From the NCBI GenBank assembly GCA_040221175.1, contig JAVJVK010000004.1, forward strand, positions 1,162,268 through 1,226,267: a stretch of 64,000 nucleotides of DNA. Reading direction: 5' to 3'. This DNA is from Phycisphaerales bacterium. Its GTDB lineage: Bacteria > Planctomycetota > Phycisphaerae > Phycisphaerales > UBA1924. Shown here piece after piece: positions 15,367 through 24,977 of the stretch. Made by a program: the position numbers and the translations under genes. The notes beneath the pieces were generated by a model. The model was not told the DNA's origin, did not search any database, and saw only the letters and a program-made list of their open reading frames with translations. Numbering within the stretch: position 1 is the stretch's first letter; each line of letters begins with the position of its first letter.

Positions 15367-17661
15367 GTGGCCGACCTTGATCGCCCCGCACCCAGCCTGG
15401 AGGCACTGGCCGAACTCGGCCGGTCGGAGGGGCTGCGCAAGGCCCGCCTGCTGCCCGCCGGGCTGCGGGCGATGGCCCTGGGCGAGGCCCTGCCCTGGCT
15501 GGAGGGCAACGACCGGCATCGCGCCGCCGCCTGGCTCATCCGCCGCGCAGGCCGTGGCGAGGGGCTCGAGGGCCTCAGCGCCGCCATCGCCCGGGTAGGG
15601 CAACTGGTCTTCGGCGGCCATGGCATCCCGGCCGGCCAGGAGGCCCTCTTCCAGCTCGCCCGGCAGTGGCAGGCCATCCCCGAGTCGCTGCGGGCGGCGG
15701 CTCTGGATGCCGCCGGCCCGGCCCGGTGGGTCCGCGCCATCGAGCGTTCGACGCTGCTGGAAGACCCCAGGGCCCGGGCCTGCGCCGCCGAAGTGGCCGG
15801 GCTGGTGGGCGGGCGGCTCGGCTCGCTGAGCGCCCTGCGCCTGGTGGGGCCCATGCTGGCCGACGACGACCGCGGCGTGGCCATGGCCGCCGAGCGGGCG
15901 CTGGTCCGAGCGACCGGGCGGGCCGCCGAGATCGACCTGGCCGCCATGCACACGCCCGGCGACCCCGAGGCGGGCTTCGAGGCCGGCGAGCCAACCGAAG
16001 CGGCCACGGTCCAGGGCGTGGAGGAAGTCATCGCCCGCGCGGTCATCGACTTCGATCAGCACCGCCGCTTCGGCGTGCTGCTGGCGGCCCTGGCGCTGCT
16101 GGGCGAGGCCACGACGTCGGCCGGGCGGCGCGGCGTGGGCACGCCCCTGGGCCGCTGGCTGGCCGGCAAGCCCACCGGCCCCAACGCGGGGGCCCACGGG
16201 GCCCTGCGCACCGTGCTGCGGAAGGCCGACCTGCCCCTGGCCCGCCGGCGAGCGCTCTCGTGGATCGTGATGGACCACCTGGCCCAGGCCGCCGGCGATC
16301 GGCTCAGCCGGGCCAGCACGCCCGCCGAGCACGAGGCGGTGCTCGAGCGGGCCTACCTGACGCGCCGCCGCCTCCGCGCCAGCCGCGTGGCGGGGCTCCA
16401 GGCCCGGCCCCGCCTGCGGCAGACCGCCGCGGGGCTGGCCGGCGAGGACGCCACGCCCCCGCTGGACTGGCCCGAGGCCTGCCCGGTGCCCGGCGAGGCG
16501 ACCATCGAGCGGCTGGAGCCGGCCGCCCGCGCCGGGCTTGCCGAGTGGCTGGCGGCCTTGCAACTGGACCGCCAGGTCCGCGCGCGCGTGCTCGCGCCGC
16601 GGCTGGGGGACGACGAGACGCGGGTTCGCTACGCCCTGGCGCGCTTCGCGCCGCCGACCATCGTGGAAGACCTGGCCTACGACCCCGACGCCTCGGTGGC
16701 GCGTTCGGCGGCCCTGCACCTGAGCCGCCTGGGCGAACCCCTGGAAGCCACGCCCGCCGCGACCCAGCCCGTCGACGCGTGGATGGCCCGGCTGGACCGC
16801 CATCCCGACGAGGTCGTGCGGATGATCGGCCGGCAGGAACTGGCCCGCGCCGGCAAGCTGGGCGCCGGGCCGCTGGCGGCCTGCTCGGCCCGGGCGGCGC
16901 TCAAGCGCACCGACGCCGGGGGCTCGTGGCTGCTCGAGGCCATCGAGTCGGGCGAGCCCGCCCGGCAGATCGAGGCCATGGTCCTGGCGCGCCGCCTCCG
17001 ATTGCCCGCCACGCACGAGGGCGTGCGCGATGCGTTGCTGGCGGCCGTCATGGCCGCCGGGCCCGCCGGGGGGCTGGCCGAAGACGACGAGCGGCAGCGC
17101 GTGGCGGCCTCGGCCGTTCGGGCCCTCTCGATCGCCCCGGGCCGGGAAGTGAGCCGGGCCATCGAGGCGGCCTGCGGCTACCCGGCCGCCCGGGTGCGGG
17201 CCAACGCCATCGAAGCGATCGACGATCGCCGCCGGCGCGGGCTGATCGAATCGCCGGCCGACCGCTTCGTCGAGCTTGCTGGCGATGCCCACCAGCGCGT
17301 GCGCGCCAACGCCGTGCGAGCCGGGCTCATCGGCATCGAGCGCAAGCCCGATCGATCCGCCAGGCAGGCCAGCGAGGCCGCCCTGCGCACCATGCTGGGC
17401 GACGAGCGGGCGGCCCACCGCGTGTCGGGCCTGTGGGTGGCCGGGCGCGTGCTGCGGCGTGGGCCCGAGCTGTCGCTGGGCCGAAGGTGGACCGAGCTGG
17501 CCGCCGTCATCGCCGACATGGCCCGCCACGACAGCGACCCGGGCGCCCGCGCCCGCGCCGCCGCGTGCCTGGGCAGCCTGGAGGCCGAGGCCCGCCAGCG
17601 CTGGCAGCGCGGGGCCAACCGCGGGGGCAACGGCAAGCGAGAGAAGGGCGCGGTGGCATGA
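15367..17661 (+). CDS. large helical (HEAT-like) repeat protein
   Basis: 764 aa from the GTG at 15367, picked because GGAG lies six bases upstream. The frame is open earlier, but that part reads through the 21-bp repeats and is low complexity. The protein is almost entirely alpha-helical, very Ala/Arg/Leu-rich, with recurrent two-helix units ending in patterns such as DDDRGVAMAAERALVRA, DETRVRYALARF, DPDASVARSAALHL and DAHQRVRANAVRA. These are typical of HEAT/armadillo-type scaffolds. No catalytic motif or signal peptide is seen. Its TGA overlaps the next ATG (ATGA), so it works with the membrane protein that follows, probably as a cytoplasmic scaffold. Specific function unknown. Confidence 0.75.
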   Translation: MADLDRPAPSLEALAELGRSEGLRKARLLPAGLRAMALGEALPWLEGNDRHRAAAWLIRRAGRGEGLEGLSAAIARVGQLVFGGHGIPAGQEALFQLARQWQAIPESLRAAALDAAGPARWVRAIERSTLLEDPRARACAAEVAGLVGGRLGSLSALRLVGPMLADDDRGVAMAAERALVRATGRAAEIDLAAMHTPGDPEAGFEAGEPTEAATVQGVEEVIARAVIDFDQHRRFGVLLAALALLGEATTSAGRRGVGTPLGRWLAGKPTGPNAGAHGALRTVLRKADLPLARRRALSWIVMDHLAQAAGDRLSRASTPAEHEAVLERAYLTRRRLRASRVAGLQARPRLRQTAAGLAGEDATPPLDWPEACPVPGEATIERLEPAARAGLAEWLAALQLDRQVRARVLAPRLGDDETRVRYALARFAPPTIVEDLAYDPDASVARSAALHLSRLGEPLEATPAATQPVDAWMARLDRHPDEVVRMIGRQELARAGKLGAGPLAACSARAALKRTDAGGSWLLEAIESGEPARQIEAMVLARRLRLPATHEGVRDALLAAVMAAGPAGGLAEDDERQRVAASAVRALSIAPGREVSRAIEAACGYPAARVRANAIEAIDDRRRRGLIESPADRFVELAGDAHQRVRANAVRAGLIGIERKPDRSARQASEAALRTMLGDERAAHRVSGLWVAGRVLRRGPELSLGRRWTELAAVIADMARHDSDPGARARAAACLGSLEAEARQRWQRGANRGGNGKREKGAVA

Positions 17662-18149
17662 AGCGCGGAAGCCTGTGCATTGTTATGTTGGTGCTGCTGC
17701 TGGCGCCCGCCGCGCTGGCCCAGGATGCGTACGAGACCGGACCCATCGAGATCATCAACGAGGGCGCGCCGGTTGACCAGCCGCAAGGCGAGCCCGAGGC
17801 CGCCGGCTCGTGGACCGACGCGTTGACCCCGGCGATGAAGCTGGGCATCGTGATGGTCGCCGTGGGCGTGCCCATGGCCGTCGTGGTGCTCGGACGCGTG
17901 TGGCGCAGCCAGCCCGAGCACGAGCGGGCGTTGATGCTGCTGAGCGTCTCCATGGGCCGCGGCCGGGCGTTCCGCCACCGCATCCGCTCGCTCTCGGGCG
18001 CACACGGCCCGGGCAGCCGCCCGATCTCGCCCATCGCAATGCTGCTGGCCCCCCGCGCCTTCGACGCCGCCCTGGACCACGCCACCCACGCCGAACGCGC
18101 CTACGGCGTGCCACTGCGCCACGCGGTGCATGGGTTCAGGAAGAGCTGA
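17658..18149 (+). CDS. membrane protein with signal peptide, coupled to the helical-repeat protein
   Basis: 163 aa. Signal peptide at residues 1-22 (cleavage after ALA), a short acidic periplasmic stretch, then one transmembrane helix around residues 60-80 (LGIVMVAVGVPMAVVVLG) and a basic cytoplasmic C-terminal part rich in Arg and His. It overlaps the upstream stop by ATGA. The topology would let its C-terminal half meet the helical-repeat partner in the cytoplasm. No family recognised. Confidence 0.7.
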   Translation: MKRGSLCIVMLVLLLAPAALAQDAYETGPIEIINEGAPVDQPQGEPEAAGSWTDALTPAMKLGIVMVAVGVPMAVVVLGRVWRSQPEHERALMLLSVSMGRGRAFRHRIRSLSGAHGPGSRPISPIAMLLAPRAFDAALDHATHAERAYGVPLRHAVHGFRKS

Positions 18150-18412
18150 GCAAGGGGCACAGAGCGCCGTGCTTCAGCGTACCGCCACCGATCCCTGCTG
18201 AAGTACCAGGATGCTGCCCCAAGACCGGTCGGTCGAACCGCTTCCAATTCGCACGACTTCGGGTGACTCCAAACGCGGGCGTAGCGCTTGGTTTCGACAC
18301 CGAACGCGCCGCGAGCCGACCCCCCGAACCACGCGATGCGTAGGCTGGGAACGGCGCGGCCGCGGCGCGTTGGCGGCGGTCGAGATCCCGCACCCCTGCC
18401 CGGGCCGCGGAA

Positions 18413-19612
18413 TCAGCGACGCCGGCGCACCAGCGCGCCCATGCCCACCGCCAGGATGACGGCCGACCCGGGGGCCGGCAGAATCGCCAGTGCATCGACG
18501 TTGGCGAATTCGTTGAAGCTCAGCGGACCCTGGGAGTCAATGCCCAAGTCGCTACCAAACGCGTAGACCGCGAACAACCCCGAGAAGTCCGTAAAGAAGA
18601 TGGTCGCCGCGTCGATGCCCGGTGTACCGCCCGACAGCGACGCCAGCGAAGCGGAGCCCGGCGACAGGCTGAAGAGGGCAAAGTCCGGCCCGCCCGCGCT
18701 GTCCCACATGATCAGGGCGTCCAGGTCGTCGGTACCGACGCCCAAGCTGTCCAACCCAATTAAGCCGGCGCCGGCGTACACGCCCGAGGACCCGCCGGGC
18801 ATGACCTTGTAGATGTCTCCGGGCGTGGCCGTGATGACCGGGGGCTCGGAGTGGAAGTACGGCACGTCGTTGACCATGTCGCCATTAATGTCGAGTTTGC
18901 CCTGGACCAGGTTGTACGCGTCGATGTTATCGTGGCTGCCGGGCGTGATCGGAGGCGACGGGAACCCGGGCGGGACAGTGACGCCCGGCCCAAGCCCTGG
19001 CGTGAGCCCAAAGACGGACTCATCCAGAACGAGGAGGTTGCCCCCGCCCACGCCAGCAGTTGGCAGCACGCCAGCAAACGTTGGCACCGGCGCGCCAATG
19101 GGCGCCAGTGTGCCCTTGAAGGCTTGCGGATGGGTGAACGATGCGGTCGACGAATAGATATCGCCCGGATGCTGATTCGCGATGTTCTCGGCGAGCAACG
19201 CCGTTCCGGGCAAACCGGTCGTCGCCCGATCGACGCTGAACTGCAGGTTCAGCCTGGGCAGCACGGCGGGCGTCACCAACACATGGTCACCACTCAAGGC
19301 GTCCAGGTACGGGCTTGGCGCCCGGACGTGCGGCGGCACGCCCGGGCCGATGCTGCCAAGCAGGATGTCTCCGTCGATGTAGCCGAACGAGAGCGAAGGC
19401 GACGGCCCGACAACGCCCGCGAGCGTCGCGGGAAGCCCGAAGCCGTACGGATCCTCGGCACTCTGGAATGGCGGCACGGGCACGCCGACGATGGGCATCG
19501 ACGGATTGTCGTCCAACGAGTACTGCCCCGGCTGCGCCGCCGCGCTCCCGCCAAGGACGAGCAAGCCCGCGGCCGCCAACGCGACCCCGATATGATGCGT
19601 CTGCGCTGTCAT
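18413..19612 (-). CDS. secreted protein with PEP-CTERM-like sorting tail
   Basis: 399 aa from the ATG at 19612, with GAGGAGA upstream. Signal peptide about 1-27 (GGSAAAQ). The body is Gly/Pro/Ser-rich, beta-strand-like, with repeated short motifs such as DNIDAYNLVQG and DDLDALIMWD. The last 21 residues are PAP, a hydrophobic helix, then Arg-Arg-Arg-Arg: the layout of PEP-CTERM tails cut by exosortase/archaeosortase enzymes, with PAP in place of PEP. It is likely a surface or matrix protein. No enzyme motif is visible. Confidence 0.78.
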   Translation of the reverse strand: MTAQTHHIGVALAAAGLLVLGGSAAAQPGQYSLDDNPSMPIVGVPVPPFQSAEDPYGFGLPATLAGVVGPSPSLSFGYIDGDILLGSIGPGVPPHVRAPSPYLDALSGDHVLVTPAVLPRLNLQFSVDRATTGLPGTALLAENIANQHPGDIYSSTASFTHPQAFKGTLAPIGAPVPTFAGVLPTAGVGGGNLLVLDESVFGLTPGLGPGVTVPPGFPSPPITPGSHDNIDAYNLVQGKLDINGDMVNDVPYFHSEPPVITATPGDIYKVMPGGSSGVYAGAGLIGLDSLGVGTDDLDALIMWDSAGGPDFALFSLSPGSASLASLSGGTPGIDAATIFFTDFSGLFAVYAFGSDLGIDSQGPLSFNEFANVDALAILPAPGSAVILAVGMGALVRRRR

Positions 19613-19758
19613 GTCTATCTCCTCTACCGCCTGATCAGCCCCGGACGAGCAAGACTTCACCGTCTCCCCCCCCCACGTGTCAGCGGCATTGTGTGCCAAA
19701 CTAACAACGCCGCGCACCGTTGCCAAGAGGGAAACTTCCCCGTTCAGAGCCTCTGCGT

Positions 19759-21075
19759 ATGAACACCCAAGACGCCCACATGAGCCATTCTGAACCCGCG
19801 TCGACGGCCGGCACTCCCGCGGACATCGCCATCCTCGGCGCCGGCGCGGCCGGGCTGATGGCGGCCATCAGCGCGGGGCGAGCGCTGCGCGACTCGGGGC
19901 GGCCCGGGCGCATCGTCCTGCTCGATGGCTCGAAGAACGTGGGCGTCAAGATCCTCGTCGCCGGCGGGGGGCGGTGCAACGTGACGCACCACGCCGTCGA
20001 CGAGAAGCAGTACGCCGGCTCGTCGCGCAACACCATCCGCAAGGTCCTCCGTGCCTTCGGCGTGGCCGACACCGTCGCGTTCTTCGAGGAACTGGGCGTT
20101 GCGCTCAAGCGCGAGGACACGGGCAAGCTCTTCCCCACCACCGACAAGGCCCGCACCGTGCTCGACGCCCTGCTGGGCGAGGTCGACCGCCTGGGCGTCG
20201 AGCTGATGAATCCCTGGCGCGTGGCCAGCGTCGAGCGCGAAGGTGAAGGCTTCACCATCCACCGCGCGCAAGCCGAGGGCGCGCTGCACGCCGACCGGCT
20301 CATCCTCTGCACCGGCGGCATGGCCCTGCCCCGCAGCGGCTCGGACGGCGGTGGCTACCAATTCGCCCGCGCGCTGGGGCACACCATCACCGAGCGCGTG
20401 TTCCCCGCCCTGGTGCCCTTGATCGTCGGGCCCGACTCGCAATGGCTCACCGAACTGAGCGGCGTGAGCTGCCGGGCGGCCATCGAGGTACGCGCCGGCA
20501 CCGGCAAGAAGCTCGCCCGCTTCGAGAACGACCTGCTCTGCACACACTTCGGCCTCAGCGGCCCGGGGCCGATGGACGCCTCGCGCTACCTGACCGCCGC
20601 GCGCCACGGGGACCGCGACGCCGCCCTGTTCATCTGCTGGATCGACGAGCCCTTCGAGCGCATCGATGCAAACTTACAAGGCCTCGGCCAGCGCACGCCC
20701 ATGGGCTACGTGCGCGAGCACCTGCCCGAGCGCTTGGCGCGGGCGCTGTGCGAGCGGGCGGGCGTCGATCCGGCGACCCCGGGCAGCCAGCTCACGCGCG
20801 ACGGCCGGCGCGCCCTGGCCCACCTGCTGGCCGCCACGCGCGTGGTCGTCTCGGGCGACCGCGGCTTCGCCCACGCCGAGGTCACCGCCGGCGGCGTGCC
20901 GCTCACCGAGATCAACCCTGCCACGATGGCCAGCCGCGCGTGCGAGAATCTATGGCTTGCCGGCGAGATATTGGATGTCGACGGGCGGATCGGGGGGTTC
21001 AACTTCCAGTGGGCGTGGGCGAGCGGGTGGCTGGCGGGGCGAAATGTTCTCGATGCCTGGTTACTTCAGCGATGA
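19759..21075 (+). CDS. BaiN/HI0933-family NAD(P)/FAD-dependent oxidoreductase
   Basis: 438 aa. N-terminal FAD-binding motif ILGAGAAGLMAA, the family-specific AGGGRCNVTH, a second FAD stretch LILCTGGMALPRSGSDGGGY, and the C-terminal LAGEILDVDGRIGGFNFQWA. This matches the TIGR00275/HI0933 group of flavoproteins, which includes BaiN; physiological substrates are mostly unknown. The start is uncertain: ATG at 19759 or 19780, neither with a strong ribosome site. The 3' end overlaps the convergent M50 gene by 15 nt. Confidence 0.88.
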   Translation: MNTQDAHMSHSEPASTAGTPADIAILGAGAAGLMAAISAGRALRDSGRPGRIVLLDGSKNVGVKILVAGGGRCNVTHHAVDEKQYAGSSRNTIRKVLRAFGVADTVAFFEELGVALKREDTGKLFPTTDKARTVLDALLGEVDRLGVELMNPWRVASVEREGEGFTIHRAQAEGALHADRLILCTGGMALPRSGSDGGGYQFARALGHTITERVFPALVPLIVGPDSQWLTELSGVSCRAAIEVRAGTGKKLARFENDLLCTHFGLSGPGPMDASRYLTAARHGDRDAALFICWIDEPFERIDANLQGLGQRTPMGYVREHLPERLARALCERAGVDPATPGSQLTRDGRRALAHLLAATRVVVSGDRGFAHAEVTAGGVPLTEINPATMASRACENLWLAGEILDVDGRIGGFNFQWAWASGWLAGRNVLDAWLLQR

Positions 21076-21660
21076 CCACGCGAGCATGGCGACGAGGATG
21101 ACGGCAAATGTCGCGACGCTTGCGATGGCCACGCGCGATGTGATCTTTGCTTGAAGTTGAGGTCGAAGCCCGTTCCAGCACGCCAACCCGCCAGCTAGCA
21201 GCATAAGCCCGCTGAGGGCGATGAGCCAGGACGGCGCACCGAGGCGTACGAGGTCTTCGGTATCGCCCACCGGCAGGACGATGGCGGTCGCGAGATACGC
21301 ACCATTCGCGACCAAGCAGAAGCCCGCGAAGCCTCGGGCGAAGGCGTGCCACCTGCTGCGACAGGTTCGGAGCACGAGCCAAATCAAGGCGGGCAACGCG
21401 GAACCAACCGCTGGCCCGGCGAGTACGACGAACATCGGATTTGGGTTTCGAGAGAGATCGGTTCTCGAAAACTTCAGCGGATGCCACACGATGTCGGCGA
21501 CGCTTCCACTACTCAGCCAGGCGCCAAGCACATGGCCGAACTCGTGCACGAGCATCATCGTGTACCACGAAGTGAGGGTCGCCGAAACGAGGAATACGGC
21601 AAGCACCCATGTGGGCAAGGTGTTCCGGGATTGCTGGCCTCGCTCCGAGAATTCTGTCAT
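21061..21660 (-). CDS. M50-like membrane metallopeptidase
   Basis: 199 aa with about five hydrophobic segments. HEFGH at about residues 43-47 is the zinc/catalytic motif HExxH, set inside a membrane helix as in M50 site-2 proteases. The second M50 metal-ligand motif (NPDG type) is not evident; NPNPMFVVLAGP may be a weak counterpart. It could process membrane proteins, or be a non-peptidase relative. It is third in a leftward run after DUF885 and VOC genes, starting 6 nt after the VOC stop. Confidence 0.72.
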   Translation of the reverse strand: MTEFSERGQQSRNTLPTWVLAVFLVSATLTSWYTMMLVHEFGHVLGAWLSSGSVADIVWHPLKFSRTDLSRNPNPMFVVLAGPAVGSALPALIWLVLRTCRSRWHAFARGFAGFCLVANGAYLATAIVLPVGDTEDLVRLGAPSWLIALSGLMLLAGGLACWNGLRPQLQAKITSRVAIASVATFAVILVAMLAWSSLK

Positions 21661-21665
21661 GCCCG

Positions 21666-22082
21666 TTATTTCTCGAACAGCTTCGACCGATCCGAGAACG
21701 CCTTGAACTCCAGCGCGTTGCCCGAAGGGTCTCGGAAGAACATCGTCGCCTGCTCGCCCGGCTGGCCCTCGAAGCGCACGTAGGGCTCGATGACGAACTC
21801 GACGTTTTCGCGACGCAGCTTCTCGGCCAGCGTCTTCCATGCATCCATGCCCAGCACCACGCCAAAGTGCGGGATGGGCACGTCGTGGCCGTCGACGGCG
21901 TTGGTCGGGGCCGCCGCTCGCGATTCATGGGAGAGATGCGCCACGATCTGGTGGCCGAAGAAGTCAAAGTCGATCCAGTGGTCGCTGCTGCGGCCTTCTG
22001 GACAACCAAGCAGCCCGCCATAGAACGCACGGGCGGCTGCGAGGTCGTGCACGGGGAAGGCAAGGTGGAACGGGTCGGGCAT
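21666..22082 (-). CDS. VOC (glyoxalase/bleomycin resistance) family protein
   Basis: 138 aa with two beta-alpha-beta-beta-beta halves: [22 protein letters not shown] at the start and [18 protein letters not shown] at the end. The His of FHLAF and the Glu of ALEF are metal-ligand positions in the superfamily. It could be a dioxygenase-like or lyase-like enzyme; the substrate is not predictable. It begins 3 nt after the DUF885 stop. Confidence 0.85.
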   Translation of the reverse strand: MPDPFHLAFPVHDLAAARAFYGGLLGCPEGRSSDHWIDFDFFGHQIVAHLSHESRAAAPTNAVDGHDVPIPHFGVVLGMDAWKTLAEKLRRENVEFVIEPYVRFEGQPGEQATMFFRDPSGNALEFKAFSDRSKLFEK

Positions 22083-22085
22083 GGC

Positions 22086-23804
22086 TCAGTTCCCCTCCAG
22101 ATCGATGTCGCCGGCGAAGTACCAGGATGCCGCGTGATCCTTCCCGAGTTCCTCGCCGCGAAGGATGGCCCGCAACGCTTCCACCGCAATGGCGTTGTGC
22201 CGCAGCACGGCGTCGTGGAACTCGCGCTCGGTCATGTCGCCGGTCTCGACCAGTTCCTCGTGCAGCGCCCGGAACTGCAGCCCACCCAGCATGTACGCCG
22301 CCTGGTAGAGCGGGGGATAGTCGCCGTTGACCGAGCGGCGAACCTCGGCCGTGGCATTGCGGCGCAGGTGGCCGACGTTCTCGACCAGGTAGTCCACCGC
22401 CTCCTCGGCGGTGATCTCACCCAGGTGGAACCGCAGGCTGAAGATGATGCGCGCACAGCGGTGCATGCGCCAGAACAGCATGCCCACGCGGTCTTCGGGG
22501 CCCTGCGCAAAGTCCATGTCCCACAGCCGCATCTCCCAGTAGAGCGCCCAGCCCTCCATCCAGAAGGGCGTGTAGAACAAGTCGCGATGCGTGCGGTAGC
22601 GCTCCATCATGAAACGCTGCAAGCCATGCCCGGGAATCACCTCGTGGTGCACCACGGCCCTGGAAAAGTGCCGGTTGTTGCCGCGCATGCTGGCAAGCTT
22701 GTCGGCGTGCTCCATCGAGTCGGTGGGGTACGACACGATGATGGTCTCGCCACCCAGGAAGTACGGGCTGACCTGCTGTCGCGCGGGCGACATCATCGAC
22801 ATCCGCCACGTCTTCTTGCACAGCTCGGGCACGGTGATCAGGCCGTTGTCCTCGATGAACGCCGTCGCCTCGTGGGCCATCTCGGCGATCATCGCCGGCT
22901 GCTCGCCCGGCGGCACGTGCTGGTCGCGCACGTGCTCGAGGGCCGCCTTCCAGTCCTTGCCGAAGCCCAATTCGTCCGAAGCCTGCAGCATCTGGTCGAG
23001 GCACCAGTCGTACTCGCGCTCGGCGATGGCGATGAGTTGCTCGGGCGTGTAGGCGATCATCTCGTGCTCGAGCATCCTCAGCAGCACGTCGCGGCCGACC
23101 GGGTCGCCGATGACCGGATCCTCGTCGCCCTTGATGCCCGCGACCTTCTCGCGCAGGGTCTCGGAGTGCGTTCGCAGCGCAGCCGAGCACGCGTCGTAGG
23201 GCTTCTCGCACCACCACGAGAACAGCGGGTCGTAGCCGTCATAGAAGTTGTACCAGGACCGCAACCCCCACGCGAGCCGGTCGAGCTGGATGGCCGCCCG
23301 CCTCGCCAGCACGCGGTCGCGCTCGCCCTGGGCTTCTTCCAGCTCGCCTGTCGCCTCCGCGATGCGTTCGGCCAGCTCGTCCAGCGTCTGCGCCGCCTTG
23401 CGCTGGTCCAGGGGCTCCAGCCGCCGGCGCGCTTCGAGCAGCCCCACGATGGGCTCGACGAACGGCACCAATGGCTCGATCTCGGCGAGTTGCTCGCGCT
23501 CGTACTCGGCCTGATCGATCTCGAACCGCACGTGTTCGCGCAGCAGCACGTGCTCGGCCTTGCCATCCACGTCCAGCGCGTCGAAGTCGACCGAATCCAG
23601 GCGCTCCAGCCATTCGCGATGGAACGCCTCGCCGCGCTCCAGGGCCGAGGTCGACATCGGCGCATCATGGAACCTTCGCACGCTGCCCAGATCGGCCCGG
23701 TACCGCTCGATCAACCCGGCCATGGTGGGCAGGCTGGGGTCAACGTCAGGCGACGCGGGATCGGCAAGGATGAGAACGATGGCGGCGATGATGGCGTGCA
23801 GCAT
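22086..23804 (-). CDS. DUF885 family putative zinc peptidase, exported
   Basis: 572 aa. A short signal peptide (residues 1-14) precedes a long helical protein. The DUF885 hallmark HHEVIPGHGLQ gives an HExxGH zinc site near residue 390, with a downstream Glu ligand in MEGWALYWE. The family resembles carboxypeptidase-like metalloproteases but is poorly characterised. First gene of a three-gene leftward run (DUF885, VOC, M50-like). Confidence 0.85.
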   Translation of the reverse strand: MLHAIIAAIVLILADPASPDVDPSLPTMAGLIERYRADLGSVRRFHDAPMSTSALERGEAFHREWLERLDSVDFDALDVDGKAEHVLLREHVRFEIDQAEYEREQLAEIEPLVPFVEPIVGLLEARRRLEPLDQRKAAQTLDELAERIAEATGELEEAQGERDRVLARRAAIQLDRLAWGLRSWYNFYDGYDPLFSWWCEKPYDACSAALRTHSETLREKVAGIKGDEDPVIGDPVGRDVLLRMLEHEMIAYTPEQLIAIAEREYDWCLDQMLQASDELGFGKDWKAALEHVRDQHVPPGEQPAMIAEMAHEATAFIEDNGLITVPELCKKTWRMSMMSPARQQVSPYFLGGETIIVSYPTDSMEHADKLASMRGNNRHFSRAVVHHEVIPGHGLQRFMMERYRTHRDLFYTPFWMEGWALYWEMRLWDMDFAQGPEDRVGMLFWRMHRCARIIFSLRFHLGEITAEEAVDYLVENVGHLRRNATAEVRRSVNGDYPPLYQAAYMLGGLQFRALHEELVETGDMTEREFHDAVLRHNAIAVEALRAILRGEELGKDHAASWYFAGDIDLEGN

Positions 23805-23848
23805 GCAGGCATGTTACGGCAACAAGCGAAGGGCCCATCGCAAGACGC

Positions 23849-23877
23849 AAAAAGGGCCCGGCGTGTGCCGAGCCCTT
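23849..23877 (-). terminator. Rho-independent terminator after tRNA-Pro
   Basis: Read on the minus strand: AAGGGC-TC-GGC-ACAC-GCC-GG-GCCCTT followed by TTTTG. Arms are 23852-23862 and 23867-23877 on the plus strand. It lies 13 nt downstream of tRNA-Pro and before the DUF885 gene, so it separates the two units. Confidence 0.8.
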
Positions 23878-23890
23878 CTGAAAACCAGAA

Positions 23891-23964
23891 TCGGGGTGAG
23901 AGGATTCGAACCTCCGACCTTCTCGTCCCGAACGAGACGCGCTACCAAGCTGCGCTACACCCCG
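23891..23964 (-). tRNA. tRNA-Pro (anticodon CGG)
   Basis: Minus-strand cloverleaf: acceptor CGGGGTG/CACCCCG (fully paired), D arm GCGC/GCGC, anticodon stem TCTCG/CGAGA around loop TTCGGGA (anticodon CGG), and T arm GGAGG with TTCGAAT loop. Discriminator A; CCA not encoded. It reads CCG. Confidence 0.95.
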
Positions 23965-24030
23965 GAAGGTCGAGATGGTACGCCGCCACCCGCACCGGGG
24001 CGACCGAGGCCCATCCTGACCGACGTCCGA

Positions 24031-24774
24031 TCAGTTCTGGATCTTGGGCTCGACCAGGTACACGTTGTCCTCGACCGTCGATGGATCGCCGTCCGGGCCC
24101 GCCGAGTAGAAATAAGGCCGGCTGTTGGTCGTCAGGCCCCCATCGGCATCACCCTGGGCCGGATCGCGGCGGATGTCCGACGGGAAGTATCCCGTGGCGG
24201 GGCTCGGAGCCGGGCCCAGGATGGCATCCACGGCCTCGGCCGAGCGGCGGACGCCGTGGAACGCCGGGTGCACGAACCGAATCGGGTTGCCCCAGGCATC
24301 GAGCACGGTGGGCAGCAGCGGCTCGCTGTCACCGGGCATCGGATCGGGCGCGGTCCCGTAGGCAAACTCGCGGTAGTTCTTGGTGTCCAGCCCCTCGAGC
24401 AGGTTCGAGACGCCCGAGACCCGCGTGGCCTCGGCCAGGAACACGCCCACGCTGTTGATGGGCGTGCCCGTCGAATCATCGACGGCGTCGGCCATCGGGA
24501 AGTAGATGACCGTGCCCGTCACGGCGCCCTCGGGCAGCCGCGGATCGATGATCGACGCCGGCGGGGCCGAGTCGGTCGCCTGCTCGTAGCTGTTGAGCAC
24601 GTTATCGAGGGTCTTGAGCAGGTCGCGCGTCTGGCTGACCTTGCCGCCCTCGACCACGCGCGAGCCCACGGCCAGGCCCAGGGCGATGAGCACCGAGATG
24701 ATCAGCACCACCACGAGCAACTCGATCATCGTAAAGCCACGCCGGCCGATCGCTTGCCGCATCATGTTCACCAT
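24031..24774 (-). CDS. type II secretion/type IV pilus-like pseudopilin
   Basis: 247 aa from the ATG at 24774 (GGAGGGGAA upstream). The prepilin signature RRGFTMIELLVVVLII lies at residues 11-26: cleavage would follow Gly13, leaving N-methylated Phe and Glu at +5. The hydrophobic helix continues to about residue 35. The globular part (40-247) contains DAWGNPIRFV and a C-terminal YFYSAGPDGDPSTVEDN, typical of GspG/H-like pseudopilins of planctomycetes (SAGPDG motif). It is probably part of a secretion or pilus system encoded elsewhere. It stands alone downstream of secA on the same strand. Confidence 0.88.
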   Translation of the reverse strand: MVNMMRQAIGRRGFTMIELLVVVLIISVLIALGLAVGSRVVEGGKVSQTRDLLKTLDNVLNSYEQATDSAPPASIIDPRLPEGAVTGTVIYFPMADAVDDSTGTPINSVGVFLAEATRVSGVSNLLEGLDTKNYREFAYGTAPDPMPGDSEPLLPTVLDAWGNPIRFVHPAFHGVRRSAEAVDAILGPAPSPATGYFPSDIRRDPAQGDADGGLTTNSRPYFYSAGPDGDPSTVEDNVYLVEPKIQN

Positions 24775-24977
24775 CGAATTCCCCTCCCGCGTCTTGGATA
24801 TGCCGGCCAGCCGGAGTCCGGGCCCATCACCCGCCCCAGCCTGCACCCATGGTACTGCCACCGGCCGCTCCGGTGGCTTCTCGGGGAGGGAGGCCGACCA
24901 GGGGTCCATCCGCAGGCGACGGCCCCCGGGTTCGGATTTGCGAACAAAACTCTATCGCTCGAGCCACGCTCCGGCCG

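Noticed and set aside
15307-17529. Long minus-strand open frame opposite the helical-repeat gene
   Set aside because: Low-complexity Gly/Arg/Pro/His translation without ribosome site; the plus strand has helix periodicity, a good ribosome site and an ATGA-coupled partner.
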